Assembly (NCBI GenBank): GCA_028274465.1
Contig: CM051456.1
Location: 7,379,545-7,443,544, forward strand
Source: Plantago ovata
Taxonomy: Eukaryota; Streptophyta; Magnoliopsida; Lamiales; Plantaginaceae
Reading direction: 5' to 3'
DNA length: 64,000 nt
Made by a program: the position numbers and the translations under genes. Under the pieces are notes generated by a model that worked only from the letters and a program-made list of their open reading frames with translations, searched no databases and had not been told where the DNA came from. This document shows, piece after piece, positions 62,114 through 64,000 of the stretch. The stretch's first letter is position 1. Every line of letters begins with the position of its first letter.

Positions 62114-64000
62114 GATTCAATTCGTGACTATGAGGACGGTTTTAAATTATTTCATTTTATAGTACTACTACTTAAATTTTGTTTTAATTACAGTACTGTA
62201 CATGCTATTAGAATATTTGCATTTTAAGTCCAAAACGTGTTTAGTGAATTTCAAAAGTTTCAAACCTATTTGTAATAATTTAAATAGTGAGGGTTAATAC
62301 TCACTATTAATACCAAAATCCTCGACAATTTCTTTTTCAATATGCATTATCAAATTGCTACACAAAATGTCATCCTCCATTGAATTTCGGAGTCTTGTAT
62401 CTATCATTCTCTAGCCACAATTTACATTGCCATAAATCTAAAACATGATTAAGTCTAAGCATGTAAAAAACGGGAGCACTCATGATCATAAACATATAGA
62501 AATTTAAAGCCGGTCAAAGTCTAGCTCGCATCACATGGATCAAAATTGGGACAGTCACCAATCATCGTATGCAAATTAACAAACAGTGTAAAAATGCTAC
62601 TTGATTTGCTTTAAGACAGTGGTTGTTTTCTCCTGTTAATTAAGGTAATTCATTGTACTAGCTGTGAAATGGTGTAATTAGACTTGAAAGAGTTGAAGTG
62701 AATTTAGATGCTGATAGTTAGGAAAAGGGTTAGGACTTAGGAAAACATGTCCATGTTAATAAAATGGGCTAAAGGTAAAAAAATTGTCCGTATAACCCTC
62801 TTAAACTAATTACTATTCCAACTAGTAGAATATCTCTTTTATTTTTTTATTTTATGTTATATACATTTATGCTAAATATATATCAAATTATTAAAAATTA
62901 TCGCAACTTGTTTAATAATAAATTCAACTAACTAAATATACTAACTAAAAAATTTTAGGGGCGGCGAAACCTAAAATTTTCAAAATTGTACACATAGTAA
63001 TAATGAAATTAAACAATTTGGGGTGACTAGTAATAATAAAATTAAAAAATTTGGGAGTGGCGACCCGCCCCTAGAAAAACGAGTATATTAGTTAGATTGG
63101 CCGAACTCTAGTTGGATAGTGGCCCTTCAATCCCATCTCCATCTTGGGGCAGGAGCCGCTAGGCTGCAACATATAAACACAGCCAATACCTGTCAGTTTT
63201 TAATGCCTAAAGCGGTATTTAGAGCATTCTTGAACGAATAGAAATCCGGACAAGAGGGCCTCTCTACCTGTGAAGGGGTTTTTTTTTGCCCTCATGGCCA
63301 TTCCTGGCTGGACTCGAAGGTCGAAGGAAGAACTAATGAGAGGGGCATAGCGGTGACCTTGCCTGGCCCCATTCCCGGCTAGCCAGACGTGGAGGGACTA
63401 CGCCTAATGGATCATCATCAACCATATTCGAGTCAAATCAATGTGCACCCATCAAAAGCCAAACCAAACTGTAGTATTTTCAAATTTGACACCACCATGA
63501 GTCTAGGGTACACCTAAAAATTTTCTGCAAAACATTATGACTAGTCAACCTTGCCACACAGAGTGAGGAACATTATCTCATTTCCTCACTAGTCTTGAGA
63601 CTGTCAAAGAATTCCGGGTAGATGCTGATACTAAAATATAGAAATTGAGATGATTTGGTGTTCTAGCAAAATCTGACAGTTCCATTCTCAAGTATTATCT
63701 GTTCTGGGCAAGCATTACAAATTTACAACAGCAGAAAATTAATGGAGGACAAAAGAATATCCTTTCCCCTTGCAAGAAAGAATCAGAGTATGGTCAGCAA
63801 AAATCCTACTTCTAACAACAAGACTTCTGCCTGTTGTGTGTAGCATCTCCCTTTAAAATTAGTGAACTAACTGCAAAATTTTATATTCAGTCTTCCAGCT
63901 GAATTATCTTACCTAATGATGGCATGAGAAAGGAAAGGACCATGCATTACTCAGTCAGATGAGTTATGAAGAAAATACGAAATCACTAATTCATTCCACA
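62114..64000. other. Intergenic, no gene seen
   Basis: This is AT-rich sequence. TAGGGGCGGCGA at about 62957 and an inverted CGCCCCTA at about 63074 could be the ends of a tiny MITE. A GC-richer patch at 63120-63410 has no open frame or family I recognise. Confidence 0.4.

Noticed and set aside
61821..62120. Arg/Pro-rich 99-codon frame near the right end
   Set aside because: It is a shadow of the adjacent frame that carries the PPR pseudogene N terminus (MKRILFSLSSATRYTG).

Overview
This is a gene-rich stretch of nuclear DNA from a flowering plant, most likely a core eudicot. The evidence is intron-rich genes with GT-AG and occasional GC-AG introns, plant-only gene families (a NAC transcription factor, a plant-type PI4-kinase beta with PPC repeats, a chloroplast FtsHi protein, an invertase inhibitor, a trichome-birefringence-like protein and a PPR gene), AT-rich spacers and many small transposons. 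The remains of an R1/Rx-like resistance gene would fit an asterid, but that is only a guess.

Layout. 1-3450: MITEs, then a 5' fragment of MSH6 that is now a pseudogene. 3553-4669 (+): small uncharacterised gene with a G-box/TATA promoter. 6569-10122 (-): ANAC082/ANAC103-type NAC gene with a long leader and a candidate regulatory uORF. 12636-24400 (-): phosphatidylinositol 4-kinase beta, 16 exons. 24430-26440: spacer with a 5'-truncated LINE. 26446-33420 (+): GDP-fucose O-fucosyltransferase-like gene, 11 exons. 33421-36110: NB-ARC resistance-gene relic and a large foldback element. 36115-45388 (+): FtsHi4-like chloroplast protein, 16 exons. 45389-49700: spacer with a second foldback element and a hAT MITE. 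49717-50253 (+): invertase/pectin methylesterase inhibitor (C/VIF2-like). 50718-55440 (-): FAS2, the WD40 subunit of chromatin assembly factor 1, with an E2F site and one apparent 1-nt frameshift. 56308-58353 (-): TBL-family acetyltransferase. 60379-62113 (-): ABO5-like PPR pseudogene. 62114-64000: no gene seen.

The genes do not form a pathway. They look like conserved ancestral neighbourhoods. NAC next to PI4K-beta matches two Arabidopsis pairs from memory (ANAC103/PI4Kb1 and ANAC082/PI4Kb2). O-fucosyltransferase, FtsHi4, C/VIF2 and FAS2 match genes clustered around At5g64580-At5g64630. Exon limits were set by hand from splice consensus, reading-frame phase and protein-family knowledge, with no transcript or database search. 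I found no wholly new system. The most rewarding leads are the NAC uORF, the apparent FAS2 frameshift, the two foldback elements, the duplicated splice acceptor in the fucosyltransferase gene, and the decaying MSH6 and PPR copies.
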